Positions 11,953 through 23,488 of a stretch of DNA of 64,000 nucleotides are shown here, piece after piece. The stretch lies in NCBI GenBank assembly GCA_006176705.1, contig QRFJ01000055.1, forward strand, positions 1,364,001-1,428,000, in the 5' to 3' direction. Under the pieces are notes generated by a model. The model did not search any database, had not been told where the DNA came from, and was given only the letters and a program-made list of their open reading frames with translations. The DNA comes from Cocos nucifera (Eukaryota > Streptophyta > Magnoliopsida > Arecales > Arecaceae). Position 1 is the first letter of the stretch. Each line of letters starts with the position of its first letter. The position numbers and the translations under genes are program-made.

Positions 11953-12856
11953 TGAGATCTAAGGGTTTAAGTTTTGGAGAAGGTAGAGGTCCAAGAAATC
12001 AGAATATCATCTTCAAGTTAAGATCCCATTTTCCATAAAAAATTGAGCACTTCTTAGCTTCCTACAAAATTCACTTGTGGGGGATTTAATGGAGGGCTTA
12101 GCTTGCATAATATTGGAGGCCTCGGGTAGCAATGAATCATGGAAGAAAAAAGGGTTTTGAGAGATTATTTTGGTGAACAAAAGGTAGACTATCTCGACCT
12201 TTAGTTTTCAAAAAGTTCTGACTTGAGCTTTTTTTTGAGAATTTTAATATGAAATTTTAGGGATATGTTATGAACTTATATACTTCTAATCTTGGAAAAT
12301 TAGGTGAACATTCAAGAATTTTTGATTGGTCAAGTAGATTGCCAAACTGTCTTGAGATTCTGGGGTGGATAGAATAGGATATTAATTTTAATGTTGAATG
12401 AAACCTTAAATTTTGTATTTAATATAAGTACGGTGAGATTATAGCCTTGTTTCAATATCTCAAAAGTCTTTAGTAATGATTGCAATGTCTAAAAGAGGGA
12501 TAGAAGTACTTTCAGAGGAATCCAGTGAAGAGGATGATGTTGGAGCTAGATTGGGGTCACAACAATAAGGTAGTAATATAAATTACATGCAAAGCAGCAC
12601 ATAATTATCAATGAAGATGATTTGAGAAAATAAGAAGATTGAAGAAGATAGTTGGAAGACTTCTCTGGATGCCACTCAAAGCACTTGCACCTTATAGGCT
12701 CTCTAAAAATTAGTCGGCAGCCTCCTCCTTATCTCTTTTTTTTTGTTTTTCTTCTCCCTCTATCTCTCTTGTTTTGGACGGCACTATGGAGCTGTTGCTT
12801 GAGTTTGCTTGAGTTCTCTACATCATATGAGAAAACTCTTTCACTTTCAAATCCTG

Positions 12857-12904
12857 CATCTCCTCCTATCCTATTTGGTTCATCTCCTCCTATCCTATTT
12901 GGTT
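12857..12904. repeat. Perfect 24-bp tandem duplication
   Basis: The unit starting catctcctcctatcc is present twice head to tail (12857-12880 and 12881-12904) without a mismatch, so it is probably recent. Confidence 0.95.
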
Positions 12905-13073
12905 GGTCCTAGGGTGGAAAGCCTAGATCTTTGTGGCGACAACCTTGGAAATTCTCAATGCTAGTAACCCATTAGGGTTGAACCTTAGCATGTGGCTGCA
13001 ATATGAAAAGCCCTAGATATTGTTCTAGCCATCATAGGGTTCTTAGTTATGGTTGACCATCTAGGGTTAGCCC

Positions 13074-13513
13074 TATGGCTGTAAATGAGTAAAGCTACTT
13101 GCGAGCTTGACTCAAGTTCAAGCTTGACTCGATTTAGTTATTATCGAGTTCGAGTCGAGCTTGAATATTCAAGTCGAGATCGAATAGTAGGATACTCGGC
13201 TCGAAAGCTCATGAGACTACTCGAATATTTATATATTTTTAATAATATTATTTTTATTTATAATATATTTTAATATATATTATTAGTAAGATAAAGCTCA
13301 ATTTTGAGTTCGAACTCGAGCTCGAGTATGGCTCGGTTCATATTCAAGTTGAGTCGAGTCAAACTCGAGCCTTGCTTATTTTTCATCGAGCATCGAGCAG
13401 AGTTCAAGCTTAGGATATTAAGGCTTGGTCGAGCTCAAGCCAAGTCTTGAACCCAAGCATTTTGAGTCAAGTTGAGCTTGAGCTTTTGATTACTCGACTC
13501 GATTGCACCCCTA
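13074..13513. mobile_element. hAT-type MITE with perfect 8-bp target duplication
   Basis: The 440-bp segment begins tatggctgtaaatgag; its other end, read on the opposite strand, begins taggggtgcaatcgag, so the ends are imperfect inverted repeats of the TAGGG(C/G)TG type. It is flanked on both sides by gttagccc (13066-13073 and 13514-13521). An 8-bp duplication with such ends is diagnostic for hAT transposons. No transposase is encoded. The interior is full of tcgag/ctcga words and has an AT-rich centre, as is common in this plant MITE type. Confidence 0.88.
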
Positions 13514-13521
13514 GTTAGCCC

Positions 13522-14074
13522 TAAGAGCCAATTACATTAAAACCTTGATCCAGGGTTGGTCCAGGGCCCGATCCTTAAGACCAGTCCAATAATATTTATG
13601 CCAACTCACATGATCCAATCCATATTCCAATGGTTTGATTTACTTGTTCAATTAGATTCGACTAATAGTTTGATTAATCCATTAGATGAGAAAGCAATGT
13701 CGCAGCGCCTCCCTGATGGACACCAGAAACCATATCAAAAAAGAAACACATAGAGAATACAACAAAAGCTCTGTATATTTACTCTCTAATTGGACTGAAT
13801 TTAGAAGAGCCAAGTGGGCTCCTATTTTCAGCCTTCTAGGGTTAAAAAGAAAAGAATAAAAATATTTGAAAAACCACCTAATCTCCTTATCCAAATTGGT
13901 TAAAATAGTTTTGATCCTTCTCTCGATATGCTGAAACAACCTCGATCCTTATCCCAACCAAAGTAGCTAGAACCGCCTCCGTCATATCTGCAATGGTTGA
14001 AACTAACTCCATTTTATTTCGATCATCCTATATCATGGCTCCCTAACTTTGAAAGGAGCCAGCACCTACTAGAT
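13522..14074 (-). other. Probable LTR or 3' untranslated remnant of the chromovirus
   Basis: No gene is seen. On the minus strand this lies directly downstream of the chromodomain remnant and has the look of an LTR (a possible promoter region, a leader near 13700-13850), but no second LTR copy is in the window. It is placed here only by its position. Confidence 0.35.
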
Positions 14075-14373
14075 CTAGAACTGCAAGCGAAGGAACCAAG
14101 TCTCCCCAGCTTCCCTTATGAACCACTTAGCCGCACTAGGCTTTTGCCCTTTCCGTCCAACACAAAAGAATTCACATTCACCTTTGCACGTCATTATGAC
14201 CTTGTGTTCTAAAATAGTATCTTCAGCTAGTTTCTCTTCATGTTCTACCACAAAATTTTCCATGGATGGCAATATTTCTCCAGGCTCATTATCCAACATT
14301 GATGGCTCGAAGGACTTTAGGTTCTCGACATTAATGACCGAATATATCTTCATGTAGGTGGTAAAGGAAAATG
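14075..14373 (-). pseudogene. Chromovirus (Ty3/gypsy) polyprotein C-terminus with chromodomain remnant
   Basis: The minus-strand frame of about 92 residues begins MKIYSVINVENLKSFEPSM, which resembles the linker that follows integrase in Tekay/Del-like chromoviruses. The later EHKVIMTCKGECEFFCVGRK and the KW near its end correspond to the beta strands and aromatic positions of a chromodomain, with several expected aromatic or charged residues lost. In the family this domain tethers integrase to heterochromatin. Upstream (higher coordinates) the gene is cut off at about 14374 by the C3 Copia LTR, so this is the insertion target of C3. Confidence 0.6.
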
Positions 14374-15369
14374 GTGCAGGATTCTAGGCATGCTTTTCAA
14401 AACTTTTTTGAATTAATATGTAGCAGAATGTTAAAATTAGTCTAATATTAATTTTATGCATGCTATACTCAAATCATAAAATCATACACTAGGATCTATA
14501 CATGTCATTATATGTATAAAAAAAATAAATGCACTCAATCAGTAAATCATATTTGTTGATCGACTTATATTTAGAACACGATACCTGAGCGTAGATAGAT
14601 GATCTCCATAATCTAAAATCACTAAAAAAAATCTCCTCATGTCATGATGCAGCTGCATGGTCATTCTGCCTCTACGGATAGTCCACATGGAGCTTATGAT
14701 CTCAACCAGCTCCATCGGAGTGCTATCTTCTCGTCGGAGCCTTGGACGGTCAATCTGATCGACCATCTTCTTTTGATCTTCTGGATGCTTTAGAAGATCA
14801 GAATACAAACTTCGAAGGATAACAAGATGGTGTGAAATTTATCATCATAATCGAGCACTCATAGCGCTCAATCTCTCCACCCAAATCCTAGGTCGATATC
14901 CTAGGATCTCCTACATCTGAAACCCTGGAGTCCTCACTCTCAGGGTTCTTTGTGATCAACAAATGTCCTCACACCCAAGAGAAGCTCACGCCCAGGAAGC
15001 CCTCATACACACTCTATTTCACTGAGAAACCCTTTCTCAGATAGAAGACACGCACACACTTTAAACATTTTAAAATGTTGCATTCGAAAAGAAGAAACAA
15101 GAGTGGCGTAGGAAACTTCCTCACTATTTGACTTTTCCCACGCCCAAAATGTTGCGCCCCTTTTTGGTTTTCTCTCTCTAGAAACCCCTCACGCACTCTC
15201 AGATTCCTCATGCATGCCCACTCAAAGTTCCACTTTTAAATGGGCGACATCTGATAGAATTTGCACGTGGAAGGGATAAGGAGAGATGGTTGAACTTGTT
15301 TCAACCAATCTCTAGAATTCAAATTCAAATCACCATTTATCCTTTTTCAATGCACAAACTAGGTGTATG
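14374..15369 (-). repeat. C3 3' LTR, segment 4 (terminal)
   Basis: This part of the LTR lies at its 3' (R/U5) end. The exact terminus (near tgcaggattc at 14373) is uncertain because the other LTR is not in the window. No gene is seen; the minus-strand frame at 14539-14808 is a chance open frame. The segment ends at 15369 where gtatg is the target copy of the next element. Confidence 0.6.
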
Positions 15370-16195
15370 TGTTAGTGCATCACCATGGCATCACCAAGCT
15401 ATGATACTAATTGTTATCCTGACATCACCAAGCTCCGATACCATGTTGTGAAAACTTTTGATCTTTAGCATGGATATGGAGAGACCTTTTGTTCTCTAAA
15501 AATAGCATACCATAGATCATCACCTATAGATCTATGTTGGGACACCTTCCTTCTTGGGCTTAAGGGAGGTGCCCCCTCTCTCTGGGCTTCTTCAATAATC
15601 TAAGGCAACAACACTAGAGAGAAGAGAGATTGTGAAAGAAAAAATCTGTATTTCAATCCACGTTATAAAATCCTAATACAACCTTTATATTTATACATAG
15701 CTATTAGGCCTGACCAAAAACTCTCCTAGCTAACCCAATACATGAAAGCACTCATCAAGTTCATGTACACCCATGTCTCTCATGCTGTCATCCCCTAGAT
15801 CTAAACCTGATCCATACATATGTTAGCTACTTTAAGACCTTATTGGATCAGGCCTTAAGATCTAAATAGAAAATTTCATCCAGTTCTATTTGCCACCATC
15901 GAGCCGATTCTGTCAAAGTTGAGCTGGCTCAACTGCGTATCTTCCAAATGCTCTCTTCTATCTACTTGAGATAGCCAGCTTGACTGCACCCTGAGTTGAC
16001 TTGGTCTTAGTTCGAGCTGACTCGATTGCGTATTCGAACCAACTCGCTTGTGTGTCAGTCCCTTATCTTGGCTAATTCTTCTCATGACTTTGGTCTTTTG
16101 CTCCATCTTATATCCTAAATTTTTGGAGTACCTATTAAGCCCCTTAAGGTTCTCACACCTGAACCTCAAGTCCATTCAGGGCTACACGCCGCCTT
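15370..16195 (-). repeat. Left (3') LTR of element B, first part
   Basis: Matches 23489-24320 with many point changes. Contains repeated ctggctcga/gagccgactcga-like words near 15895-16050. A minus-strand TATA-like box lies near 15697. It is cut at 16195 by the Copia insertion, whose target copy is gcctt. Confidence 0.88.
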
Positions 16196-16828
16196 TGTCG
16201 GAAATGCGTGCTCTTTCTACATGGATCGATATGATCGTCAGTGATTAGTCAAGCAACAAGAAAGTACTTCTCAGAGATTAATGCGAAAGTACGATCAAAT
16301 AATTTAAGAAATAGAGAAGAAGAGAAGAAGAGATTTTCAAGAGAAAAGAGCTTTTATTCAGTATATTCCAACACTCTTATAACCTTGACCTATTTTCAGT
16401 ATATATACTTTATAAAGGGTCAAGTCCAAGCTCATAGAAAAACTCTCCAAATCCAAATAACTCATGTACATAAAATAATAACCTACGAAAACTGAGCCAA
16501 CCTAGTTTTAGACTGAGCTGGCTAACCTGCGATTGGGTTGGCTCAATCCCGGATGGAGCCGATCCAGTTGTGTACCGTGCCAATAGTCCAAAAACACTGC
16601 TTTCTATCTAAATTTTTCTTTGAGACCTAGCCAACCCAGTCCTGGACTGAGCCAGCCCAGTTCTCAACTTAGCTGGCTCATAGGACTGGGTTGGCCCAGT
16701 TCTCAACTTAGCCGGCTCAGTTTCTAAACTTTGCTAGGAGAGCTGATTTTCTTTTGACTCGCTTCTGTCTTTCCATGATCTATCTTCTCATATTTTTAAG
16801 ACTTAAAAGTGCCACTTTTAAGCTCACA
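16196..16828 (-). repeat. 3' LTR of Copia D
   Basis: 633 bp, matching 21166-21773. Contains several gagccggctca/gagccagccca words. The purine-rich tract agatggagaa lies next to it on the minus strand (16829-16840). Confidence 0.93.
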
Positions 16829-17039
16829 TTCTCCATCTTGGTACTTTCAAGTTCTTATGAACTCATCTCTTCTCAATAGACCCATCCATGCCATACATCT
16901 TTGAAAGCTGTCACTAGGGAGTACCTTCATGAGTGTATCAGATTGATTCTTCTTGATATGGATCTTCATCAGTTCTACTTTATCTTCCTCCATCAGCTCT
17001 CTGATCCTATAGTACCTCACGTCTATATGCTTTGTGCGT

Positions 17040-17460
17040 GCATGATAACTAGGTTCTATGCCAATAGTAGAGCACTCAAACTATCACTAAATAGTGTAAC
17101 CTTGCTCTGCTCCACCTCTAACTCATCAATCAGCCTCCTAAGCCAAAGGGCTTCCTTTATAACCTCCATTATCCCAATGTACTCAGCCTCTATGGTAGAC
17201 AAGACCGTGATTGATTGAAGGATTGATCTCCAAGACATCGATCCATCATATATGCAGAAGAGGTATCCAGTAGTAGACCTCCTTATATCAAGATCACCAG
17301 CATAATTTGCATCAACAAATTTTTCCAGAGGATCTAAACCTTCACACATCTTCATAGATTGTTCTCCAAATTTTTTCGACTGCCCACTAAACATCAAACC
17401 ATAATCCCTTGTTCCAAGCAGATATTCAATATCCATTTCAATACTTTTCAGTGTTTCTTC
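17040..17460 (-). pseudogene. Copia D RNase H domain
   Basis: The minus-strand frame of 126 residues contains YLLGTRDYGLMFS, then FVDANYAGDLDIRRSTTGYL and VLSTIEAEYIGIMEVIKEAL. These are the Copia RNase H catalytic landmarks, with Asp, Asp and Glu present (DANYAGD, EAEY). In the family this domain degrades the RNA of the RNA:DNA hybrid. It is the last domain before the 3' LTR. The frame is open here, but stops occur between it and the reverse transcriptase. Confidence 0.9.
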
Positions 17461-17689
17461 TCAGGGTTAGTCATGTATCTACTAACCGTGCTCACTATAT
17501 ATACTATACCTGATCTATAGCATACCATAGTGTACATCACACTGCCTATAGTATTTGCATAAGAGACTCATTCCATGTACTCTCTCTTTTCTTCTAACTA
17601 GGGGCTCTGTAACTTGAAGAGAGACATATGGCTCGATAGTGGCATCTCTACAGATTTGGCCTTCTTCATCCTAAATCTTTTCAGAACCT

Positions 17690-18450
17690 TCTGGACATAC
17701 TTTTTTTATGATAAATGGAGCACTCCTTTGCATCTATCTCTGCAAATCTTCATTCCAAAGATTTTCTCAGCTGGATCCAAATCTTTCATCTCAAACTTAG
17801 ATGATAATGCCCTTTTTAACCTTTTCATAGCATCCATGCTTCTACTAGCTATGAGCACATCATCTACATATAATAACAGGTATAGGACGTCCTCCTCATC
17901 TACATCCTTGATGTAGACACAATAATCATGTTCACATCTGCTGAAACTCAGGCTCAAGACAAAGCTATCAAACCTTCGATACCACTGATGAGGAGATTAT
18001 TTCAAGCCATACAAAGACTTTCTGAGTAAACACATCTTTTCTTCCTGTTCCATCTCCATGAAACCATCTGGCTGCTTCATGTAGATTCTTTTCTCCAAAG
18101 TCCCATGAAGGAAGGTTGTCTTCACGTCCATCTATTTCAATTTCATATTACGCTGTGTCATCAGTGACAGCAAAACTCGAATAGATATATGACGCACCAT
18201 AGGAGAGAAAATTTTTATGTAGTCAATTCCTTTTTTTTGTGAGTATTTCTTTGCTACCAGCCTTGCTTTGAATCTAACTCTTTTTTATTCTGAAGGTGCT
18301 TCTTTCTTTATGAACATCTACTTTGAGTCAATAGATCGAGCACCCTCTGGATGATCCACTAGCTATCATATCTGATTCTTCTCAAGTGATTCCATCTCCT
18401 CCATCATGGCCTGTATCCATGAATCATGATCCTCACTCTCCATGGCTTCT
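17690..18450 (-). pseudogene. Copia D reverse transcriptase domain
   Basis: Minus-strand frames hold MDVKTTFLHGTLEKRIYMKQ (near 18110), SLYGLK (near 18015) and LLLYVDDVLIASRS (near 17860). The catalytic YVDD box is intact. Stops lie just after SLYGLK and elsewhere, so the domain could not be translated as one protein. The reading order relative to the integrase upstream is normal for Copia. Confidence 0.9.
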
Positions 18451-18559
18451 GCATAATTCTCTGGATCTCCATTAGCAGTGATGAGTGCATAGGAGATAAC
18501 CTCATCAATACCATATCTGACTAATCTCCTAATAGTACGTTAGGACTTGTGCAAAGCCA

Positions 18560-19640
18560 CTTCCACTAGCACATCTCTGTCTGATATCTATGGTTGCTCC
18601 TGCATATCTATCTAAACTATCGACCCTCCATGCTGATTTTTAATCTAAGACAATACTTTTCTACCCAGCTCCATCTCAATAAGAACACTCCTGTAAGTGG
18701 ATGTAACCTGCATGCCATCATTTTTTGACTGGCCACCATTGTTCATCTCTATTTCTCCAATTTCATCTATCTCAAACCTCCTCAAGATGCTCTTCTCATC
18801 AAAGATAATATTCCTACTGATCATTGACTTCTATGCCTGAGAGTGCCACAGTAGGTACCCCTTGACTCCTTGTGGATACTCTATGAATATCATCTTTTAA
18901 GATTTCGAATCCAATTTGCTCCTCTCAGTTGCCTTGCCATGTGCATAGGCTGTGTAATCGAAGATTTTCAGGTGGCCAAGCTCCACCTTCTTTCCACTTC
19001 AAACCTTCTCTGAAATGCCTGCATTCAGCTTATAATGAGGGGATCTATTCATAAAAAAATAAAACAAAGTTAGAGAATCACCCCAAAAGAACTTTAGGAG
19101 TAATGTCTGCAGCCTCAAACTTCATGCCTTCTCGATCAGTGTCCGGTTCATCCTTTCTGCGATACCATTCTGCTGGAAAGTGATCTTCACTGTGTAATGG
19201 CATTTGATGCCATTTTTCTCATAGTATCTTCTGAACTCTAGGCTAATATACTTTTCTCCATTATCCGACCTCAGATACTTCATCTATCTTTCTGACTCCT
19301 TCTCTACTTTAGCTCTCCAGGCTCTGAACCGGACAAACACCTTTGATTTTTCTCTGATCAGATAAATCCACACCTTTCTTGAGAAATCATCAATGAAAAT
19401 GATAAAGTATTTTGCCCTACCTCTAGCTGATACAGGTGCTGGTCCTCATACATTTGAGTACACTAAATCCAGCACTCTCTCGCTATGCTTGGTATTTCTG
19501 GCAAACTTCATCTTATGCTGTTTGCCAAAGATACACGGCTCACAAAGATCGATGCCCTCCTTCAAGGCTGGGATCATATCTCTTCTGCTTAGTTCAGTGA
19601 GCCCACGATCACTCATATGATCCATTCGATAGTGCCACAG
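18560..19640 (-). pseudogene. Copia D integrase domain
   Basis: The minus strand encodes CEPCIFGKQHKMKFARNTKH at the end of the zinc-binding part, then YFIIFIDDFSRKVWIYLI, RSDNGEKYISLEF and NGIAERMNRTLIEK. The second Asp and the Glu of the DDE catalytic triad are present; the position of the first Asp reads Asn (YSNV). A GKATERSKLDSKS and GYPQGVKGY-like end matches the Copia integrase C-terminus. Several stops break it. The enzyme would insert the cDNA into the genome. Confidence 0.88.
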
Positions 19641-20230
19641 CTGATATAAAATCTACTCCTTCTGTGCCGCTGCTAGCACCTCCGCACTATCATTTACCAC
19701 TAAGCCTTCTATTCTGTAAAGATTGTTGCTCAGTTTTCTACCTCTCATTACTATCAAAGCTTTCTTGAAAATTTTCAGACATCCACTTCCAGCCTGGCTA
19801 CTAAAAGCATAACCCTGCTCCTTCAAGTAGCTCAAAGAAATCAAATTCTTTTTCAACTCCGATATATGCCTAATATTTGATAATGTATGAATGATCCTGT
19901 CGTACATCCTCATCCTGATAGAGCCAATTTTAGCTACTTTGTATGGGTGATCATCTCCAAGACTGACACTTCCACCATCGATCTTTTGGTAGGTAGCAAA
20001 CCACTCTCATTGAGAAGTATAGTGGTATGAGTATGCTGAATCTAATATCCACATAGTATCGTACTCTATGGATCTATCTAATACAACTAGTAGGTCTTCT
20101 CCACTGCTAACAGAAGTTGTATCATCTCTCTTGCTAGCCTTCTCTTTTTCTAATCTCAAAAGGAGACAATCTCTCCTCAGGTGTCCAAGCTGATGATATT
20201 TATAACATTCAATGTCATCTTTCTCTGATC
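19641..20230 (-). pseudogene. Copia D zinc knuckle, protease and pre-integrase segment
   Basis: CYKYHQLGHLRRDC (near 20190) is a CCHC knuckle with the second Cys changed to Tyr. WILDSAYSYHTTS (near 20045) is the aspartic protease site, with Ala where Gly is expected. MRMYDRIIHTLSNIRHISEL and KKNLISLSYLKEQGY (19850-19913) belong to the pre-integrase region. Polyprotein processing by this protease cannot be intact. Confidence 0.85.
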
Positions 20231-20895
20231 GTAAGACTTTGACCTGCCCTTGGATTTTTCTCTTATCTTTTTTTTTGATCTTTCCTATCTTTTGTCCACC
20301 GCCAAGATCTCAAACTTAGGGCTTTTCTTGCAGATCTTTTTTCTTGCTCATTTGATCTGAGCACACCAACAACCTCTTCATAGTTTAGGATCTTCTTTCT
20401 ATAAACTAAAATTATTATGAGATCATCATACGAACCTGGGAGAGAACATAATAGCATCAATGCCCAATCATCCTTATCGATCTTCACATCCAAACTCATC
20501 ACCTTAGAACACACCTGATTAAATCTTTGAATATGTGCAATAAGATCTCCGCCTTCGGGCATCCTCAGACTATATAGCTGTTTCTTCAACCATAGCTTGT
20601 TCGTCATGTTCTTCCCCATGTATATGTTCTTCAGTCTCTTCCAGAGCTCCTTTGCTATATTTTCTATGCAAATCTCGGATAAAATCTGATCGGCTAAGCA
20701 CATCCAAATTATGCTAAAAGCAATTTCCTCCAACTCTTTTCAATCCTCAGCACTGATCTTTTTTGACCTTTCTTTTGTCAAGATCTTATAGATCCTCTGC
20801 TGAACCAACAAGTCCTTTACTCTTTGCTGCCATACAGTAAAGTTCTTCTTGCCATCGAACTTCTCAAAATCTATCTTGAATCTATTTGATCCCAT
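20231..20895 (-). pseudogene. Copia D gag (UBN2-type capsid)
   Basis: The start is an ATG at 20895 (MGSNRFKIDFEKFDGKKNF). The open piece of 156 residues (20263-20733) has ELWKRLKNIYMGKNMTNKLW, LKKQLYSLRMPEGG and SLPGSYDDLI, the hallmarks of the UBN2 capsid of Tnt1-like Copia elements. A stop near 20743 separates it from the N-terminus. It lies about 270 bases inside the 5' LTR, as expected for gag. Confidence 0.9.
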
Positions 20896-21151
20896 GACTT
20901 CAAATAAGTCAAGAACAGATTCCTAACATTCTTCACGATCTCATACACCAGCAAAGCTACCCTTCAAAGAAGATCTAACTAGTCCTAGATCCTTTTTCCA
21001 AACTTCTATATCACCATTCCTCCGTGTAAACAATCTCCACCTCAATCTAGAGACAACCATGAAGCAAACTAGAAGTTTTAGGATAAAACTTGATGCAATA
21101 GATTCTGGATGTAGTAAATCCTAGGTGTCTTTCTTTCTTTCATGCAACATT

Positions 21152-21163
21152 GCTCTGATACCA
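21152..21163 (-). promoter_or_regulatory. Primer-binding site of Copia D (initiator Met tRNA)
   Basis: On the minus strand TGGTATCAGAGC, two bases after the 5' LTR. This is the standard plant Copia primer site and is unchanged here. Confidence 0.93.
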
Positions 21164-21165
21164 AA

Positions 21166-21773
21166 TGTCGGAAATGCATGCTCTTTCCACACGGATCGAC
21201 GTGACCGTCGATGATTAGCCAAGCAATAAGAAAGTACTTCTCAGAGATTAATATGGAAGCATGATCAAACAATTCAAGGAATAGACAAGAAGAGATTTTT
21301 GGAAGAAAAGAGCTTTTATTCAGTATATTTCAGCACTCTTATAATCTTGACCTATTTTCAGTATATATACTTTACAAAGGATCAAGTCCAAGCTCATAGA
21401 AAAACTTTTTAAACCTAAATAACTCATGTACATGAAATAATAACCCACAAAAACTGAGTTGACGCAATTTTAGATTGAGCCGGCTAACTTATGATGGGGT
21501 CGGCTCAGTCCCAGACTGAGCTGACCCAGTTGTGTACCATGCCAACAGTCCAAAAATGCTATTTTTTGTCTAAATTTTTCTTTGAGACCTAGTCAACCTA
21601 GTCCTGGACTGAGTCAGCCCAATTTTCAACTTAGTCGGCTTAGTCTCAGGATGAGCTGGCCTAATTTCTAAACTTTGCTAGGAGAGCTGATTTCTCTTCT
21701 GGCTCACTTTCATCTTTGTATGATCTATCTTTTCATATTTTCAAGACTTAGGAGTGCCACTTCTAAGCTCACA
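21166..21773 (-). repeat. 5' LTR of Copia D
   Basis: 608 bp, matching 16196-16828 with scattered differences and small gaps. A TATA-like palindromic tatata block (near 21362-21369) is conserved in both copies. Confidence 0.93.
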
Positions 21774-21895
21774 GCCTTCATCCTAGGATAATTCTTGTCC
21801 TAGTCCTAGAACTACACCTGTCCTAATCTTTCAGAGCCAACACTCTGGCTCCTCCTATGGCCTTCCATGGCTTGGAAGCACCATAAATTCTAACA
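21774..21895 (-). repeat. Left (3') LTR of element B, second part
   Basis: Begins with the duplicated gcctt and continues the LTR of element B to TAACA at 21895; it matches 24317-24438. This establishes that Copia D inserted into the LTR. Confidence 0.88.
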
Positions 21896-23488
21896 ATCTT
21901 CATCTTGGTGCCCCAAGCCTTGGCAAACTTTGGCAATACTCTCCTGCACGATCCCGCTATTGCTATGCACCTAGATAGCCTCTTGTGCAAACATCGCCTA
22001 TACCAATCCTCTTTAGCTATTATGCATCCTTGGAGACCTTTAGGATGACTGCCTCTACCACTGAAGATCTTAGCTTGCTTCTTCGCACCACTCAAAAAAT
22101 TATAGGAATCCTTCTGCTTGGCCGTTGCATCAATTATCCTGAACTTTTTCTTAGATCTCATAGCATTTCTGTACCGACACTCGCTGTATATCCTAACATG
22201 ATCTCCTCAAAATTTTGCCAGTCTTTTTTGCATGTGCCGCTCCACTTGGAACTATACATCTTCAGTATTGGTGCTAGGATATTGGTCCTCTTGCACTCCT
22301 CTGCTCTGAACTTATGTCATATCTCCAATAGTGAAGCCGCCTCTGCTTGGTGCTCCACCTAAAATCAAAGTCCACCTGATGCAATAGAAGATTCTGACTC
22401 TATAATTGAGTCATCCGAGGCTAACCATCCAACGCTATACTGTTGGGATTGCCACTGCATCTCAAACACAATCGCTGCTTCTTTGGATCCTCCGCACTCT
22501 ATAGACCTCTTTCGAAGCCATCTCGGATACCTCCATAATCCACGGGCATCTCCAAAATCTAAGAGCTCATCCAACTCTTTAAAATCAGTGACTGAACTCT
22601 AGAAATTCCATCTTAGCCTTCTCCTCTTCTACCCCTACACCAGCCATCGCTTTAGTTGCACCCGAAGGAACTGCAGCTCAAATCCTGTTCTGGGCTCAGA
22701 TTTATCTATCTCATCCTGAGGCTCTTGAGACTCCCTGGCTCTTCTTGAGACCTGCTCTTGATTTTTCTGAGATGCCTCCTGACGCTCTCCATTGAGATAC
22801 CTTCCTCGGCTGCTGCACTATCGAGTCTCTCTCAGCCCCTATGCCTCTAGAGTAGCACTACTGCAGCACTCCCTACCTCATCTCTGTGCTACCTCTTCAT
22901 AGATATTCAGGTCCTCTTTTGTTGCACATAACACATCCTTCACCTGAATCACGACTCTCTCTAGTGCTCCTATAGAAGAAACCTGATCCAATATCAGCCA
23001 TCTAGCACTGACCTACTGGACCTCCATGGATCATCCATCTCCATTACCTTTAAGACTTTGCAAATCTATGCTCTGATCGAACTGCTGAATGCATTCCCAA
23101 CTACTTCTCCCACCTTCCTACAACTGAAGGACATATAGTCACTTCTTCAATTTTCCTTCGACCATTATTTCTTGGGAAATCTCTCTTTATCCATCAAACA
23201 GCCCCACATTATCCATCTTTTCAGAGAACCCTATTATCCGTCATACACCTCCGATCTCTCCAACCAAGATCGATCAGAAAATCATACAGTCAAACCTTCC
23301 ATCTCAAAAAAAACTCTTCTCGTTAATCCTCTCAGCCTCCATCTTCAACCTGCTACTTTCAATTGACCAAACCACAGCAATAACAAAGATAGATCTGAGA
23401 CGTACGGTGGAATACTCATGTAGATTCTTGATTTCATCCTGTATGACTTCTTCTTCACTTTTATGCACCATCAGACTCTAATACCAAG
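21896..23488 (-). other. Internal region of element B, no recognised protein
   Basis: On the minus strand it runs from the primer site to a purine-rich tract (caccaagatgaagat). Open frames of 60-112 residues occur (21823-22161 crosses into the LTR, 22365-22574) but have no motif I recognise. A stretch at about 22690-22880 is clearly similar to the LTR of element T at 35975-36155 and 37335-37510. It looks like a non-coding or highly decayed internal domain of a non-autonomous element that would depend on enzymes from another Copia. Confidence 0.6.
23476..23487 (-). promoter_or_regulatory. Primer-binding site of element B (initiator Met tRNA type)
   Basis: On the minus strand TGGTATTAGAGT, one base from the LTR. 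It is a slightly changed tRNA-Met site. Confidence 0.8.

Larger units (their letters stand above)
11607..13073. other. Intergenic sequence without a recognised gene
   Basis: I see no domain, no long open frame and no LTR pair. It holds a T-rich run near 11623-11634, simple repeats and a short tandem duplication (listed separately). The stretch 12950-13070 repeats ctagggtt-like words several times. This may be old unique sequence or a repeat too decayed to recognise. Confidence 0.5.
16196..21773 (-). mobile_element. Tnt1-like Ty1/copia retrotransposon D (minus strand) inside element B
   Basis: LTRs at 16196-16828 and 21166-21773 start and end with TG/CA (TGTGAGC ... CCGACA on the minus strand). 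The flanks are a perfect 5-bp duplication gcctt (16191-16195 and 21774-21778). The primer site for initiator Met tRNA lies at 21152-21163 on the minus strand. The internal 4.3 kb encodes gag, protease, integrase, reverse transcriptase and RNase H in the Copia order, all broken by stops. The full length is 5578 bp. Confidence 0.95.

Noticed and set aside
12652..12912. Small membrane-like protein of 86 residues
   Set aside because: The hydrophobic stretch comes from T-rich sequence and the frame includes a recent 24-bp duplication; no family was recognised.
12950..13070. Interstitial telomeric repeat, from several agggtt words
   Set aside because: The words are not in tandem and are irregularly spaced; not a telomere array.
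21823..22161. 112-residue minus-strand frame as a protein of element B
   Set aside because: It crosses from the internal region over the polypurine tract into the LTR, so it cannot be a real gene end; no motif is present.
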